Shown: positions 28,909-39,522, counted from the stretch's first letter. The stretch is 64,000 bases of DNA from Pseudomonadota bacterium (GCA_018817385.1 JAHIUA010000005.1:141355-205354), one strand, 5' to 3'. Notes: generated from the sequence alone by a model not told the origin. Made by a program: numbers and translations.

Positions 28909-28951
28909 AAATATCAGATGCTAAAATGAAGGGGAACAACAGTATCCTGTA

Positions 28952-28991
28952 ATAAAAAAAGGCGTATGGTCTCGGACCATACGCCTTTTTT
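28952..28991. terminator. Bidirectional terminator between mog and purM
   Basis: GGCGTATGGTC pairs with GACCATACGCC around the loop TCG, with an A-run before and a T-run after it. It can stop transcription from both the mog side and the convergent purM side. Confidence 0.93.
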
Positions 28992-29019
28992 CTGTTCCCG
29001 GTTTTGGAAATACTGCTTG

Positions 29020-29065
29020 AGGAGCCTGTTGCCCTGCGACATAAATCTACTGCAAAGTTATGGCT
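29020..29065 (+). repeat. Partial copy of the AGGAGCCTGT repeat family
   Basis: AGGAGCCTGT, then GACATAAATCTACTG, matches the left half of the element at 41130-41295 (GACATAAATCTGCTG). No matching right half is found before purM. Confidence 0.45.
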
Positions 29066-29092
29066 CAACCTGGCAGACGCCTCGGGGGAGAG

Positions 29093-30148
29093 TTAAAAAT
29101 TCAGGTTTACCTGTTCTCCATCCTCTTCACGAAGAGCGGTGATTTCTCCGATTATTGCGGCCTCTTCCCCTAATGCTTGGAAATGGTGAATAATGTCGGC
29201 CACGGAATCATCATCGACAATAACCATGAGCCCGATCCCCATATTGAAAGTGCGATACATCTCGTGCCTGGGAACCTCTCCCTTGGTAGCCAGAAAGTCG
29301 AAGATAGGCAGAGGCTGCCAGCGGTCGCAGTTTATTTCAGCCTTACAGCCCTTGGGCAGGATCCGGGGAATATTATCAATAAATCCTCCTCCGGTATTGT
29401 GAACCATGCCGTTGAGCTTATAGTGTTTGAGGACTCCAAGTACTGACTGGACGTATATCCTGGTGGGTTTGAGCAGCTCTTCACCCAGTGTGCATCCGAG
29501 TTCATCTATGTACTGGTCTACACTGAGACCAAGATCCTGGAAGCATATTTTACGGACTAAGGAAAATCCGTTGGAATGGAGACCAGAGGATTTGAGACCT
29601 ATAATCTTATTACCAACTTTGATCCCTGAGCCATCGATAATCTTATCACGATCACCAATGCCAACCACAAAACCGGCAAGGTCGTAATCTCCTTTCTTGT
29701 AGAGTCCGGGCATTTCCGCAGTTTCACCGCCAACTAAGGAACATTTGGCTTGTATGCATCCTTCGGCAATACCTCTGACCACTTCGGTGGCCACATCCAG
29801 TTCCAGTTTGCCGACCGAGAAATAGTCCAGGAAACAGAGGGGCTTGGCTCCGCCTACAATGATGTCATTAACGCACATGGCCACCAGATCGATGCCGATG
29901 GTATCATGTTTGTTGCAAAGTTGGGCAATGACCAGCTTTGTGCCCACACCATCAGTGGATGTCACCAAAACCGGGTTTTTGTAGGTATTGGTGTCTATGG
30001 CAAAAAGGCTGGAAAAACCGCCGATATCATTCAGGACCCCTCGCTGATGCGTAGAGCTGACGATGTCTTTGATTCCCTGGACAAAGCTGTTGCCTTTGTC
30101 GATGTCGACCCCGGCTTCGCTATATTTTGATTGTTTTGCTGAGCTCAT
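29093..30148 (-). CDS. purM: Phosphoribosylformylglycinamidine cyclo-ligase (AIR synthetase)
   Basis: A 351-residue PurM that closes the imidazole ring of purine nucleotides using ATP. Visible: AGVDIDKGNSFVQGIK at the N-terminus, VLVTSTDGVGTKL, CVNDIIVGGAKPLCFLDYF, ECAEM-type GGETAEMPG and the C-terminal HNTGGGFIDNIPRILPKG loop. Length is normal. Its 3' end faces the mog gene across a bidirectional terminator. Confidence 0.97.
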   Translation of the reverse strand: MSSAKQSKYSEAGVDIDKGNSFVQGIKDIVSSTHQRGVLNDIGGFSSLFAIDTNTYKNPVLVTSTDGVGTKLVIAQLCNKHDTIGIDLVAMCVNDIIVGGAKPLCFLDYFSVGKLELDVATEVVRGIAEGCIQAKCSLVGGETAEMPGLYKKGDYDLAGFVVGIGDRDKIIDGSGIKVGNKIIGLKSSGLHSNGFSLVRKICFQDLGLSVDQYIDELGCTLGEELLKPTRIYVQSVLGVLKHYKLNGMVHNTGGGFIDNIPRILPKGCKAEINCDRWQPLPIFDFLATKGEVPRHEMYRTFNMGIGLMVIVDDDSVADIIHHFQALGEEAAIIGEITALREEDGEQVNLNF

Positions 30149-30297
30149 TTTCTTATTGTATTTGCTGATCGAGAGAGGTTGGAAATATTTACACTATCTT
30201 AATAAGTGTCTAGTAAAATTGCAAGAGGGTGGGGGCAGAAGATTACCTGCCCTCCTCGGTTATGCTACTATAATAACAGATTGATGGGGAAAGGGTT

Positions 30298-30498
30298 ATG
30301 AAAATATTATTTCTGTTGGTGGGAATGGTTCTGATACTGGAAGGTATGCCTTATGTGGCATTTCCGGATTCCATGCGTGAGTGGTTGAAAAAGGTGAGTG
30401 AAATGAAATCGGAGCATCTGCGGATGCTTGGCCTTCTTGCCATGTCTTCCGGTCTGATGATATGCTGGTTTGTCCAGCGCAGTGGCTATTTTCAGTGA
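30298..30498 (+). CDS. DUF2065 small inner-membrane protein (YjeT-like)
   Basis: A 66-residue protein with two predicted transmembrane helices (about 1-18 and 43-60) and the family pattern LEGMPYVAFPDSMREWL. DUF2065 proteins (YjeT in E. coli) are of unknown function and often sit near membrane protease genes; none is next to it here. A good ribosome binding site (GGGGAAAGGG) precedes the ATG. Confidence 0.82.
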   Translation: MKILFLLVGMVLILEGMPYVAFPDSMREWLKKVSEMKSEHLRMLGLLAMSSGLMICWFVQRSGYFQ

Positions 30499-30568
30499 GG
30501 GAATTTGTCATTTTTTATTTTGGAGAGAATCCTTTTGTGTTAGCTGCAAGGGCCAGATGCGTATCTTT

Positions 30569-31771
30569 TTATCTTTCCAGAATAAAAAGATATCCTCCAA
30601 TCCATTCGCCTTTTTCCTGTCGCAGCTTGGAAAAATGCTGATCACGGATAGTCCATCCTGTTTTATGACTGATCTCCTGGATATATTGGGGAGAATGGCC
30701 AAAACGGCCTGTCTTTTTGAGTTCAAAACTGTGGCTGTCTGATTCTTCCACGGAAAAAAGAAAGAGTCCTTGTGGTGTTATTGTTTGGTAACATTTTTCA
30801 AATATCGTTTCAAGATCACCCAGATAGGTAAATACATCGGCAGCCACGATGAGATCTGGAGAGTGTTGCGTGGCGCTGAGGTACTTGCTGATGTCACTTT
30901 TTATGAGATCGTCGTAAATCTTTTTTTCTCTTGCGATGGCGAGCATTTCCTGCGAGATGTCCACTCCGATAACACGTTTGCAGGATGGTGAAAATTGTTC
31001 AGCGGCTAAACCTGTACCGCAGCCGAGATCAAGACAAAGCTCTCGCTGGTCGTGAGGACAGAGAGAAGAGTATCTTTCCCAAATACTTTTAGGCGTCTTG
31101 TAGGCGAGTTTTTCAACCAGACTGTGATCAAACTCCTGGGCATAATTATCAAAAACAGTCTCTACATATTCCAGGGGGGCCCTGTCAGGGGTTATTCCGC
31201 AAAGGGAATCGAGCATATGTCTGGCCGCCTGGTGTTCGGGGTTTAAGGTGAGGAGACGACGATAGAGTTCTTCAGCTTTCTTGGTGTCACCTGTTTTGTG
31301 ACAGAGATAGGCAAAATTGTTCAGGGTGGAGGCGTGGTTCGGATCTTTTTCCAGAATGGAATCATAGAGGAGTGCGGCCTGGGAGAACTGGCTCAGATCC
31401 TGATAACAGAGCCCCAGGTTATAAAGGGTGCCCAGGTCATGGTCGCCTGACCGAAAAGCCAGCTCAAAAGAGCCAGCGGCATCCTGGAGTTGTCCTAACC
31501 GTCGGAAGTTGAGTCCGCGATTGAAATGGATGTCAGGATCTTCAGGACAGAGCGTGGAAGCCCTGCGGTAGTGTTCTTCTGCCTCCTCATACTGTTCCTG
31601 GTCATAGAGAGCAAGTCCGCAGTTGAAGTGGAGTTGGGGAAGATTGGGGAGAACAGACAGTAGATTTTTATACTCTTTCACTGCTTCGTCAAGAGCACCT
31701 TTTTCATGGAGTAGACAGGCCTTGTTGACCTGTTTCTCGATGTCTTTGGGAGTGAGTGTTTGTTTGGTCAT
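30569..31771 (-). CDS. TPR-domain class I methyltransferase
   Basis: A 400-residue protein with about five tetratricopeptide repeats in its first half (residues 10-190, for instance LHFNCGLALYDQEQYEEAEE and TLNNFAYLCHKTGDTKKAEE) and a Rossmann-fold methyltransferase in the second. Motif I is LDLGCGTGLAAEQF; VIGVDISQEML supplies the acidic residue binding the ribose of S-adenosylmethionine. The substrate cannot be read from sequence; TPR fusions usually present a protein or peptide target. It has no close neighbour on its strand. Confidence 0.85.
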   Translation of the reverse strand: MTKQTLTPKDIEKQVNKACLLHEKGALDEAVKEYKNLLSVLPNLPQLHFNCGLALYDQEQYEEAEEHYRRASTLCPEDPDIHFNRGLNFRRLGQLQDAAGSFELAFRSGDHDLGTLYNLGLCYQDLSQFSQAALLYDSILEKDPNHASTLNNFAYLCHKTGDTKKAEELYRRLLTLNPEHQAARHMLDSLCGITPDRAPLEYVETVFDNYAQEFDHSLVEKLAYKTPKSIWERYSSLCPHDQRELCLDLGCGTGLAAEQFSPSCKRVIGVDISQEMLAIAREKKIYDDLIKSDISKYLSATQHSPDLIVAADVFTYLGDLETIFEKCYQTITPQGLFLFSVEESDSHSFELKKTGRFGHSPQYIQEISHKTGWTIRDQHFSKLRQEKGEWIGGYLFILER

Positions 31772-31943
31772 GGGAATTGAAAATTGACAATTGGAAATCA
31801 GGAGAAAAGGAGGAATAGGACTAATTCAAATTGACGAAATTACGTTACTGGTTGTATCATGTACTGTTTATCTTTAAGTAAGTCAAGCTCATGGCCCTGA
31901 CTCATGAGCCGCTGAATCCTATTCGTTAACCTGGTGATAGGCT

Positions 31944-33326
31944 ATGGGAACTATAGAAAAAAGAGAGCTTATCGGTAAGGAAGGAAATGTTCTTCTCGAT
32001 ATGATTCGAAGATTGAACCGTCGTAATGCCACCGATAATCTCCTTAAGTTGATAGTCAAAACCCATCCAGCCGACATGGCCTGGGTTTTCAGGCATCTTT
32101 CCGAGCAGGAACGTCACGAGGTCTTCAATATCCTGGCCCAAACCAGTCAGGTGGGAGAATTCCTCAGCGAACTTGATGAATCCATCATGGTTGCTCTGGT
32201 TGAAAAGCTTACTCCCAAGTTTATGGCCGATGTGTTGAGCAAGATGGCCTCGAATAATGCCGTCGATCTCATTGAGGCCCTTCCTCCTGATTTTGCCGCC
32301 GACATCCGCAAACATATGGAAAAGGCGGATAGGGAAGAGGTTGATGAGCTTCTTCAATATCATCCGGAGACCGCTGGCGGTATCATGTCTCCAGATTTCA
32401 TGTATCTTAACGAAGAATTGAGTGTTGGTGAGGCCATTGCCAAGGTCCAGAAACGCAGTGAAGAAAAGAAGATGGTCTTCTACCTCTATATCACCTTTGG
32501 CGATGGTAAGCTGGCAGGAGTCGTCTCCCTGCGTGAACTGCTGACCAATCCACCGCACAGGCAGTTGAAAAACATTATGCGGCCCAATGTGATTGCAGTA
32601 ACAACTGACATGGATCAGGAAGAGGTTGCCCATATTATTTCCCAGTATAACATCCTGGCCGTTCCTGTTGTTGATTCCAGTTATAACCTTATAGGGATTG
32701 TAACCGTCGATGATATCATTGATGTTATACGGGAAGAGGCCACCGAGGATTTCCTGCAAATGGCTGGAGCCGGTAAAGACAGAGAGATTTTACTCAAGTC
32801 TACTCTGGAAAATGCCATGCTTCGCGCTCCCTGGCTTTTTGCTTCATGGCTTGGTGGTGTCATGGCGCTTTTGATTATCGGTGCTTTTGAAGAGGAACTG
32901 AGCCAGGTCCTTGCCCTTGCTGCTTTTATTCCTATAGTAATGGGTATGGGAGGAAATATTGCTACCCAGTCTTCCACCATCGTCGTCCGGGGAATAGCCA
33001 CCGGTCGCATCAATATGGATGAGTTCTTTAAACTTGTTTTTAAAGAGATGCGGGTTGGAGTGATTCTTGGCGTATTATACGGTGGATTTCTCGGAGTTCT
33101 GGCCTATTTTGGCTACGCCGAACCCCGGCTCCTTGGGGTGGTTGTGGGCCTGTCAATCTTTTTTTCCATGGTTATGGCAGCCACGGTAGGGACCATGATT
33201 CCGCTGGTCCTGAAGCGTTTTGACATTGATGCCGCAATAGCCACAGGGCCTTTTGTCACCACTTCCATCGATATCCTCGGGGTCTCGGCCTATTTTATGA
33301 TTGCCAAGTTTTTTCTTAACCTCTGA
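31944..33326 (+). CDS. mgtE: Magnesium transporter
   Basis: A 460-residue MgtE: N-terminal helical domain (residues 1-135, LSEQERHEVFNILAQ), two CBS domains (about 140-260, with YLNEELSVGEAI and VPVVDSSYNLIGIVTVDD), the plug helix and five transmembrane helices with GMGGNIATQSST, the pore signature. MgtE channels are gated by Mg2+ bound between the N and CBS domains. No M-box riboswitch is seen in the leader. A DegS-like protease gene follows after 17 bases and is probably co-transcribed. Confidence 0.95.
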   Translation: MGTIEKRELIGKEGNVLLDMIRRLNRRNATDNLLKLIVKTHPADMAWVFRHLSEQERHEVFNILAQTSQVGEFLSELDESIMVALVEKLTPKFMADVLSKMASNNAVDLIEALPPDFAADIRKHMEKADREEVDELLQYHPETAGGIMSPDFMYLNEELSVGEAIAKVQKRSEEKKMVFYLYITFGDGKLAGVVSLRELLTNPPHRQLKNIMRPNVIAVTTDMDQEEVAHIISQYNILAVPVVDSSYNLIGIVTVDDIIDVIREEATEDFLQMAGAGKDREILLKSTLENAMLRAPWLFASWLGGVMALLIIGAFEEELSQVLALAAFIPIVMGMGGNIATQSSTIVVRGIATGRINMDEFFKLVFKEMRVGVILGVLYGGFLGVLAYFGYAEPRLLGVVVGLSIFFSMVMAATVGTMIPLVLKRFDIDAAIATGPFVTTSIDILGVSAYFMIAKFFLNL

Positions 33327-33343
33327 ATGAGTTATTTCTTGTT

Positions 33344-34456
33344 ATGTCAAGCCCTTCTCCAAATAAAATTTCTCCTTTTGCCATACTTATTCTCATCTTT
33401 CTCGCTTTCTGGCTGCTGTTCAAACCAATGCAGAACGGAGGTCTTGATTCTACAGCAGAGCCCAGGGCTGTCACGGCCCGCGGCGATTTGGCCGCAGATG
33501 AACAAAATACCATCGAACTCTTTAAGAGTGTTTCTCCCTCAGTGGTTTATATTACCAGTATTGCATTGCGCAGGGATCTCTTTTCCCTCAATGCTGTCGA
33601 AATTCCTCAGGGGACGGGATCGGGGTTTGTCTGGGACAATAAGGGACGCATCGTTACAAATTATCACGTAATCAGCGATGCCGGCAGGATCGAAGTAACC
33701 ATGGCAGACAATAGTAGATGGAAAGCTGTGTTGATAGGCGCGGCTCCAGATAAGGACCTGGCTGTACTGCAGATCGATGCACCGACCAGCCTATTGAAGC
33801 CTATTCCTGTCGGAGAGTCAGATGAACTGCTGGTGGGACAAAAGGTGTTTGCCATTGGCAATCCGTTTGGTCTTGATCAAACCATTACCTCAGGAATTAT
33901 TTCAGCCCTGGGCCGGGAGATAAAATCTATTACCGGGCGAATGATTCGGAATATGATCCAGACAGATGCGGCAATCAATCCCGGGAACTCCGGAGGGCCG
34001 CTTCTGGACAGTGCCGGAAGATTGATCGGAGTCAATACTGCCATTTTCAGTCCCTCCGGGGCCTATGCCGGGATTGGTTTCGCCGTACCGGTGCAGGAGG
34101 TCAACGCGGTTATTCCTCAACTTATTCGTGATGGGAGGCTCATTAAACCTGGTATCGCCGCTTCCTTGGCTGATGCTCGTCTGGTCAAACGCTTAGGGGT
34201 GGAAGGTGTCTTGATACTGGGGGTGGAACCCCAGGGACCTGCCCACAAGGCAGGGTTGAGACCTACTAAACAGTTTGGTAACGAGATCATACTCGGTGAT
34301 ATTATCACCCACATCAACGGGAAGAGTGTCCACTCCTATGACGATGTTCGTACTGAACTGGAGCGTTTTCAGGTGGGAGAGGAAGTCTCGTTGACCATTA
34401 TCAGGGGCGGACTCAGTATGGAGGTCCCGCTTCGTCTGGCTGCCCTCGATAACTGA
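33344..34456 (+). CDS. Membrane-anchored S1C serine protease (DegS/HtrA-like)
   Basis: A 370-residue trypsin-like protease with one N-terminal transmembrane anchor (residues about 10-27) and a periplasmic protease domain. The triad is His108 (TNYHVI), Asp138 (PDKDLAVLQ) and Ser216 (NPGNSGGPLLDS). One PDZ domain follows (about 270-365, with VEPQGPAHKAGLRPT and LGDIITHINGKSV). One PDZ plus anchor is the DegS layout, but no rseA/rpoE genes are near, so a role in the envelope stress cascade is not shown. The ATG lies close after mgtE and has no strong ribosome binding site. Confidence 0.92.
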   Translation: MSSPSPNKISPFAILILIFLAFWLLFKPMQNGGLDSTAEPRAVTARGDLAADEQNTIELFKSVSPSVVYITSIALRRDLFSLNAVEIPQGTGSGFVWDNKGRIVTNYHVISDAGRIEVTMADNSRWKAVLIGAAPDKDLAVLQIDAPTSLLKPIPVGESDELLVGQKVFAIGNPFGLDQTITSGIISALGREIKSITGRMIRNMIQTDAAINPGNSGGPLLDSAGRLIGVNTAIFSPSGAYAGIGFAVPVQEVNAVIPQLIRDGRLIKPGIAASLADARLVKRLGVEGVLILGVEPQGPAHKAGLRPTKQFGNEIILGDIITHINGKSVHSYDDVRTELERFQVGEEVSLTIIRGGLSMEVPLRLAALDN

Positions 34457-34827
34457 TGGCTGCCGTGGCTAAACAGAATTTTCGGCCAAAGTCGAGGACT
34501 GGGGAGCTGAAAAACATCCCGCAACGCTGAGAGATGCACTCCGCAGCCAAGAGAGAGGAGCATTTTTCAGATTCTCCTGGGGAAAAAATTGGCTGAAGAA
34601 TCGAACCAGGAAAAATGGTCTGCTCCCTCCTTCTCTCAAGGGCATTACTCCATGATACCCATTGACATTCAGCGCTGAGCCTTTGTTAGAAAAGAACATG
34701 GCCGGAGTAATGCCCGGAACGGCATAGGGTCCGCAAGGAAACGGATGAAAACGGCCAGGTCATTTCGTAACGGATCCTGAGCTGTTTTGCTGTCTCCATG
34801 GGGAGTGCGTTTGGGGGCAAGCAAAAT
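34457..34827. other. Intergenic region with a spaced inverted repeat
   Basis: About 370 bases between convergent genes, with no gene. GGGCATTACTCC at 34640-34651 and GGAGTAATGCCC at 34704-34715 form a perfect 12-bp inverted repeat with a 52-base centre. No T-run follows, so it is not a standard terminator. Confidence 0.5.
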
Positions 34828-35874
34828 TTATTTTTTTCTTCCTTTACTCAGTATCTCTCGATTCATCTTTCTGGCAAGCTCTCTCATGTTTGTTGTCCTG
34901 TCTGATTCATCCATAATTTCCCTGCCCACGATTTCTTCGATGATATCTTCCATGGAAATAACGCCGGTTACTGCACCATATTCATCGACTACGACAAAGA
35001 GGTGTTGGCGTCGGTCGAAGAATTCAATGAGGATACGATTAAGAGGGGACGTTTCAGCTACAAAGTGAGCAGGTGACATGAGTTCTGTCAAGGGGATGGA
35101 ATGGTTTTGCTCGGCAGCTGCCAAGAGGACATCCTTACGGAGGATGATACCGGTCACGTTGTTGGGCTCGTCCCTGTAAACCGGTACTCGGCTGTGGCTG
35201 GAAAGCTGTGGCTCATTTGTCATGGCCTCAGCAACAGTCATGGCTTCGTTGAGGGAGACAGTGACGGTCCTCGGAGTCATGACATCACGAACGGTCCTGG
35301 TGCCAAGTTCGAGAATATTACTGATCACCCGCTCCTGTTGCACTTCGATATGGCCAGACTGCCTGGAGAGAGCGGCAATGGTCTGCAGCTCTTCTGCGGA
35401 AATGCTATCCGTATCCTTGGGTTGAGGGATTAATCTGGTCATTATCTGACAGAGCCAGACAATAGGTTTGAGTAAGACAATCATCCAGTGCAAGGGAAAG
35501 GCAATGTAGGGCGCCAGTGCAACCGCATAGCTCACACCGATGGTCTTGGGCAAGATTTCTGAAAAGAGAAGAATAATCAGGGTGAAAATTGCCGAAAAAA
35601 CAAAGAGGTTCTCTTTGCCAAAAACAACGGCTGCCGCTGCTCCTGCCACCGCCGCACCAAGGGTGTGGGCGATAGTATTCAGAGTGAGAATGGCAGTGAT
35701 CGATTCATCAATGTCCTCGCGTAATGTTTGCAGGCGTGCAGCAGATTGATGACCTGCCTTTTTCAGCATTTCGATTTGACTGTTTGAAATTGAATAGAGA
35801 ACGGCTTCCAGAATCGAGCAGAATGCAGAAAGGGTCACTGCAAGGGTTACTGAAAGAATGAGTGTGCTGGTCAA
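34828..35874 (-). CDS. CNNM/CorC-type transmembrane protein with CBS domains
   Basis: A 348-residue protein with a DUF21/CNNM transmembrane domain (residues 1-170, about four helices) and a CBS pair (about 200-320, RTVRDVMTPRTVTVS and FFDRRQHLFVVVDEYGAVTGV). It lacks the C-terminal CorC_HlyC domain. Family members are linked to Mg2+ or Co2+ efflux, and the name haemolysin is historical. The start codon is TTG at 35874, supported by AAGGAG 7 bases before it. It lies 1.5 kb from mgtE on the opposite strand. Confidence 0.85.
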   Translation of the reverse strand: MTSTLILSVTLAVTLSAFCSILEAVLYSISNSQIEMLKKAGHQSAARLQTLREDIDESITAILTLNTIAHTLGAAVAGAAAAVVFGKENLFVFSAIFTLIILLFSEILPKTIGVSYAVALAPYIAFPLHWMIVLLKPIVWLCQIMTRLIPQPKDTDSISAEELQTIAALSRQSGHIEVQQERVISNILELGTRTVRDVMTPRTVTVSLNEAMTVAEAMTNEPQLSSHSRVPVYRDEPNNVTGIILRKDVLLAAAEQNHSIPLTELMSPAHFVAETSPLNRILIEFFDRRQHLFVVVDEYGAVTGVISMEDIIEEIVGREIMDESDRTTNMRELARKMNREILSKGRKK

Positions 35875-36068
35875 AATCTTCTCCTTGGGCTGGGGGCGTG
35901 AATGAACAATAACATACAGACAGCATTGACAATAGTTTTGACGATTAGGCTAACTATACCGTTATTTTACTTCTTTGCCAAATAGATGTGAACGGCTATA
36001 GTAGATGGTGTGTTTTTTAATAGCCTCCTTTTTGTTGACCATACCTGATAGCTAGTGGAGATAAGAGA

Positions 36069-37592
36069 ATGACCATGACTGAATTGATACTGACCGAGGA
36101 AAAACCTGAGGATTTTTCCGGTGACCTCCTCGTATGTTGTTTTGAACAGGATAAAAAAGAAAAAGTAAAAGAAGGCCGATCTCCTGTGGGAAAAGAGTTG
36201 AAAAAGGCAATAGCTTTAGGGGATTTTCAGGGAAAGGAAGGTGATGTCCTGGTTCTCTATCCACAGTTCGCAGAAAAACAGAAGATATCAGCAAAACGAT
36301 TACTTTTAGTCGGTCTGGGCAAACAAGAGGCCGATAACCTCAGTGCAACGCGTGAGCGATGTCGTTGTTGTGGGGGGACCATTGCCGTAAAAGCTGCTGA
36401 ACTGAAGGCTGAAAAGCTTTTTCTCTGTCTCCCGGAAGTGGCAGGTTTGCAAGAAGAGGAGGTAGTCGAATGTCTTGTTGAGGGCATCCTCCTTGGAGAT
36501 TATCGCTTTTTGAAATATAAAAAGCCTGACAAGAAAGAACCCGCTTTTCAGCGTATCAAAGAGCTTCAGATCAGCGCTTTAAGCAGCGGAAAGGGTTTGC
36601 GTCGGGGAATGCTCCACGGGCAGGAGGCTGCTTATGCAGGACGTAAGGCAAGGGATATGGCCAACGAACCTGGAAACGGCTGGACTCCGACAAGCTTTGC
36701 CGAATATGCCCAGACCCTTGCCAAAAAACACAAGATGCAATGCACTGTCTTGGATAAAAGGGACATGAAAGAGCTCAAGATGGGCGGTATCCTTGGTGTC
36801 AACCAGGGCTCTGCTGAACCACCGAAGATGGTTATTCTGGAATACCGTGCATCGAAAAAGGCTCAGACCATACTTTTTGTCGGGAAGGGACTGACTTTTG
36901 ACTCAGGAGGTGTCAGTCTGAAGCCCTCGGCAGGCATGGAGGACATGAAGTATGACATGTGCGGCGGGGCGGCAGTACTTTCCATGATGCAGGTGGTTGG
37001 TATCGAAAAACCCAATGTGAACATCGTAGCCATAATTCCTTCCACGGATAATATGCCAGGGGGTTCCGCTCTAAAACCTGGTGATATTATAAAACATTAC
37101 GGAGGAATCACCTCAGAGATCGTCAACACCGATGCCGAGGGACGACTCATCCTTGCAGATGCCCTTGCCTATGGAATAGAGAAATACCAACCAGCCTGCG
37201 TTGTTGATCTGGCAACATTGACCGGAGCCGTTATTCTCGGCCTGGGCCATCATCGTACCGGACTCCTTGGAAATAATCAGGATCTTGTTGATCGTCTGCT
37301 CGCAGCAGGAGAACGCACCGGTGAACCTCTCTGGCAACTTCCCTTGGATAAGGAGTATGGTAAACAGATTGAGTCTGATGTGGCCGATATCAAGAATGCC
37401 GGGGGACGCCCTGCTGGAACGATCACGGCTGCAGCATATCTCCAGAAATTTGTCGGAGATACCCCGTGGGCCCATATGGACATAGCCGGAACGGCATGGG
37501 ATTTCACTAAGAAATCATATGTTCCCAAAGGACCATCCGGCACTGGGGTAAGAACTCTGATTGAGCTGGTGCGGAACTGGAAAAAATTCTGA
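36069..37592 (+). CDS. pepA: Leucyl aminopeptidase (M17)
   Basis: A 507-residue M17 aminopeptidase that removes N-terminal residues with two zinc or manganese ions. Visible: KGLTFDSGGVSLKP with Lys and Asp ligands, MKYDMCGGAAV, and the signature NTDAEGRLILADAL with the second metal set and catalytic Arg. The first 160 residues are the usual N-terminal domain. Expected in the cytosol as a hexamer. Followed after 118 bases by the class III FBPase gene. A second aminopeptidase (M18) is in the same window. Confidence 0.95.
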   Translation: MTMTELILTEEKPEDFSGDLLVCCFEQDKKEKVKEGRSPVGKELKKAIALGDFQGKEGDVLVLYPQFAEKQKISAKRLLLVGLGKQEADNLSATRERCRCCGGTIAVKAAELKAEKLFLCLPEVAGLQEEEVVECLVEGILLGDYRFLKYKKPDKKEPAFQRIKELQISALSSGKGLRRGMLHGQEAAYAGRKARDMANEPGNGWTPTSFAEYAQTLAKKHKMQCTVLDKRDMKELKMGGILGVNQGSAEPPKMVILEYRASKKAQTILFVGKGLTFDSGGVSLKPSAGMEDMKYDMCGGAAVLSMMQVVGIEKPNVNIVAIIPSTDNMPGGSALKPGDIIKHYGGITSEIVNTDAEGRLILADALAYGIEKYQPACVVDLATLTGAVILGLGHHRTGLLGNNQDLVDRLLAAGERTGEPLWQLPLDKEYGKQIESDVADIKNAGGRPAGTITAAAYLQKFVGDTPWAHMDIAGTAWDFTKKSYVPKGPSGTGVRTLIELVRNWKKF

Positions 37593-37710
37593 GACTACCC
37601 GGGTAGACAGAGAAGCGTTACTTCTGTTGCGTATGCGCAGAGATGAGAGCAGGGAAGCTCTTCTCTTGACGCTCAACGCTCAAATTTCAGAATGAGGAGG
37701 AGAGCAGAGA

Positions 37711-39522
37711 ATGAAGGAAAACGGTTTTCGCCTGCATACGAGTGAGCTGGACAAACTGGCCCAGCAGTTGCTAGAAATTGAAAATGAGCTTAACTCCAAC
37801 ATACCGGTAACTCTCTGGATCAGTGATTTGCATGGTGAGGGGGATCGCTTTATGGCCATCCTTCGTGGCCGTTTCGGGATGCTATATCAGACATGTCGGG
37901 AAGCTCTTCCCACCACCTTCAGTGTTGATAAAATTCAGTACCTCACTCAAATCATTCGTAAGAAAAAGTATATTGAAGAAGAGCATATCCTGATGGACAC
38001 TCAGGATGTGATCTTCTGTCTGGTCCAAATTCTAAAATACCGTTTGTCCAATATCAGGCACCGGACCAAAAATATCTTTCCCCCGGAGTTTCGTAATACC
38101 ATTAAACGCTTGATTTCTGGACTTCCGGTGCCGGATCAGGTCTTTGAAGAAAAAGTGCTATCAGAACGATTGATATCTCACCTTGCCCATAGTATCAGGG
38201 AAATTTTGCTCGATCGTATCCTTGTATTGGGTGATATCTTTGATCGTGGCGCCCAGCCTGATAAAATTATTCGCATCCTTTCTTCCTTTGCCTACCGGGA
38301 TATGGTTGATTATGTCTTTGGTAATCATGATATTTTGTGGATGGGAGCAGTCTCTGGCAATCAGTCACTGGTTGCTGAGGCCATGCGCATTACCTGTCGT
38401 TATGATCATTTTGAACTGATGGAACGGCTTCATTTTGACAGTTCCAAATTGGCTGCCTTTGCTGAAAAAAACTATCCAGTGGAGAAAATAACAGGCAAAT
38501 TCAAGGCAAAAACCGGAAAGGGCAAGAGTATGGAAAAAGCCCTGGCAATTATTCAGTTTAAGCTTGAAGAACAGACCATAAAAAAATTTCCTGAATATGA
38601 GATGGAATCCAGGCTCTGGCTTGATCGTCTATCTGCAATGTTGAAGAAAGGAGAGACGGCAGGCCTCAATGATACTTATTTCCCGACCATTGACCTGGAC
38701 GACCCGACAAAACTCACTGAAGAAGAGCAGGAGGTTATTGACGACCTTACCCTTCAGTTCACCCGCAACAGGAAAATCAAAAGACTGCTTAACTATTTTT
38801 TTAAGAAAGGGAAAACGTACCATATCCACAATAATATCCTCAATATTCATGCCCTGATTCCCTCAAGGGCAGATGGCGAGTTTGAAGAATTTCTGGGACG
38901 ATGGGGGAAGAAGTTACTTGATTTTATCCAGGAAACCATAGAGCGGGTTGGGGCGAGATACCTGAGAGAAGAGCCACAAGAGCCACAAGATCAGGCCCTG
39001 TTTTTCTATCTCTGGTGCGGGCCCAAGTCTCCATTTTTTGGTAAACACGCGATGAAGACATTTGAACGCTATTTTCTTCTGGATAAGGAAAGTCACACTG
39101 AGCAAACCCTGTATTGGAAGAAAAATCTGCAGACTGATTCATTCAAACAGAAGTTGAAGGACGAGTTTGGCATCAAGCGTGTGGTCTTTGGCCATACACC
39201 GGTTGACTATCTGAAAGGGAATCAGATGGCTTCTGCTGACGGTGTGGCGATTAATGTCGATGGGGGGTTTGCCGCAGCCTATTATAATCGTGGTCATGCT
39301 CTGGTGCATACCCCCTATCAGCTTTTTGGTATTATCCTGCCGACTCCGGAAGAGATGCAGGAGGCAGCCAAAAAACTGGAATCCGCTCCCCTGGACATCG
39401 AACTCATTGATGAATTTCGACAGCCGATGAAGATCAAAGATACGGCACAGGCTGTGTTGTTGAAACGACAGAGCAATGCGCTGTTGCGCCGGATTCGAGA
39501 GTTGAACTGTGAACCGAGCTAG
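37711..39522 (+). CDS. fbp: Class III fructose-1,6-bisphosphatase
   Basis: A 603-residue class III FBPase (B. subtilis Fbp type), which hydrolyses fructose-1,6-bisphosphate to fructose-6-phosphate for gluconeogenesis. It belongs to the calcineurin-like metallophosphatases; visible motifs are [49 protein letters not shown] and a terminal [12 protein letters not shown]. Length is slightly shorter than the 671 of B. subtilis. A strong ribosome binding site (GAGGAGGAG) precedes the ATG. Its stop codon overlaps a TAGGAGCTTGTTCGAG repeat-like end. The GlpX-like gene lies 160 bases downstream. Confidence 0.95.
   Translation: MKENGFRLHTSELDKLAQQLLEIENELNSNIPVTLWISDLHGEGDRFMAILRGRFGMLYQTCREALPTTFSVDKIQYLTQIIRKKKYIEEEHILMDTQDVIFCLVQILKYRLSNIRHRTKNIFPPEFRNTIKRLISGLPVPDQVFEEKVLSERLISHLAHSIREILLDRILVLGDIFDRGAQPDKIIRILSSFAYRDMVDYVFGNHDILWMGAVSGNQSLVAEAMRITCRYDHFELMERLHFDSSKLAAFAEKNYPVEKITGKFKAKTGKGKSMEKALAIIQFKLEEQTIKKFPEYEMESRLWLDRLSAMLKKGETAGLNDTYFPTIDLDDPTKLTEEEQEVIDDLTLQFTRNRKIKRLLNYFFKKGKTYHIHNNILNIHALIPSRADGEFEEFLGRWGKKLLDFIQETIERVGARYLREEPQEPQDQALFFYLWCGPKSPFFGKHAMKTFERYFLLDKESHTEQTLYWKKNLQTDSFKQKLKDEFGIKRVVFGHTPVDYLKGNQMASADGVAINVDGGFAAAYYNRGHALVHTPYQLFGIILPTPEEMQEAAKKLESAPLDIELIDEFRQPMKIKDTAQAVLLKRQSNALLRRIRELNCEPS

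Noticed and set aside
31926..32759. A 277-codon minus-strand frame
   Set aside because: It is antisense to mgtE and has no motif.
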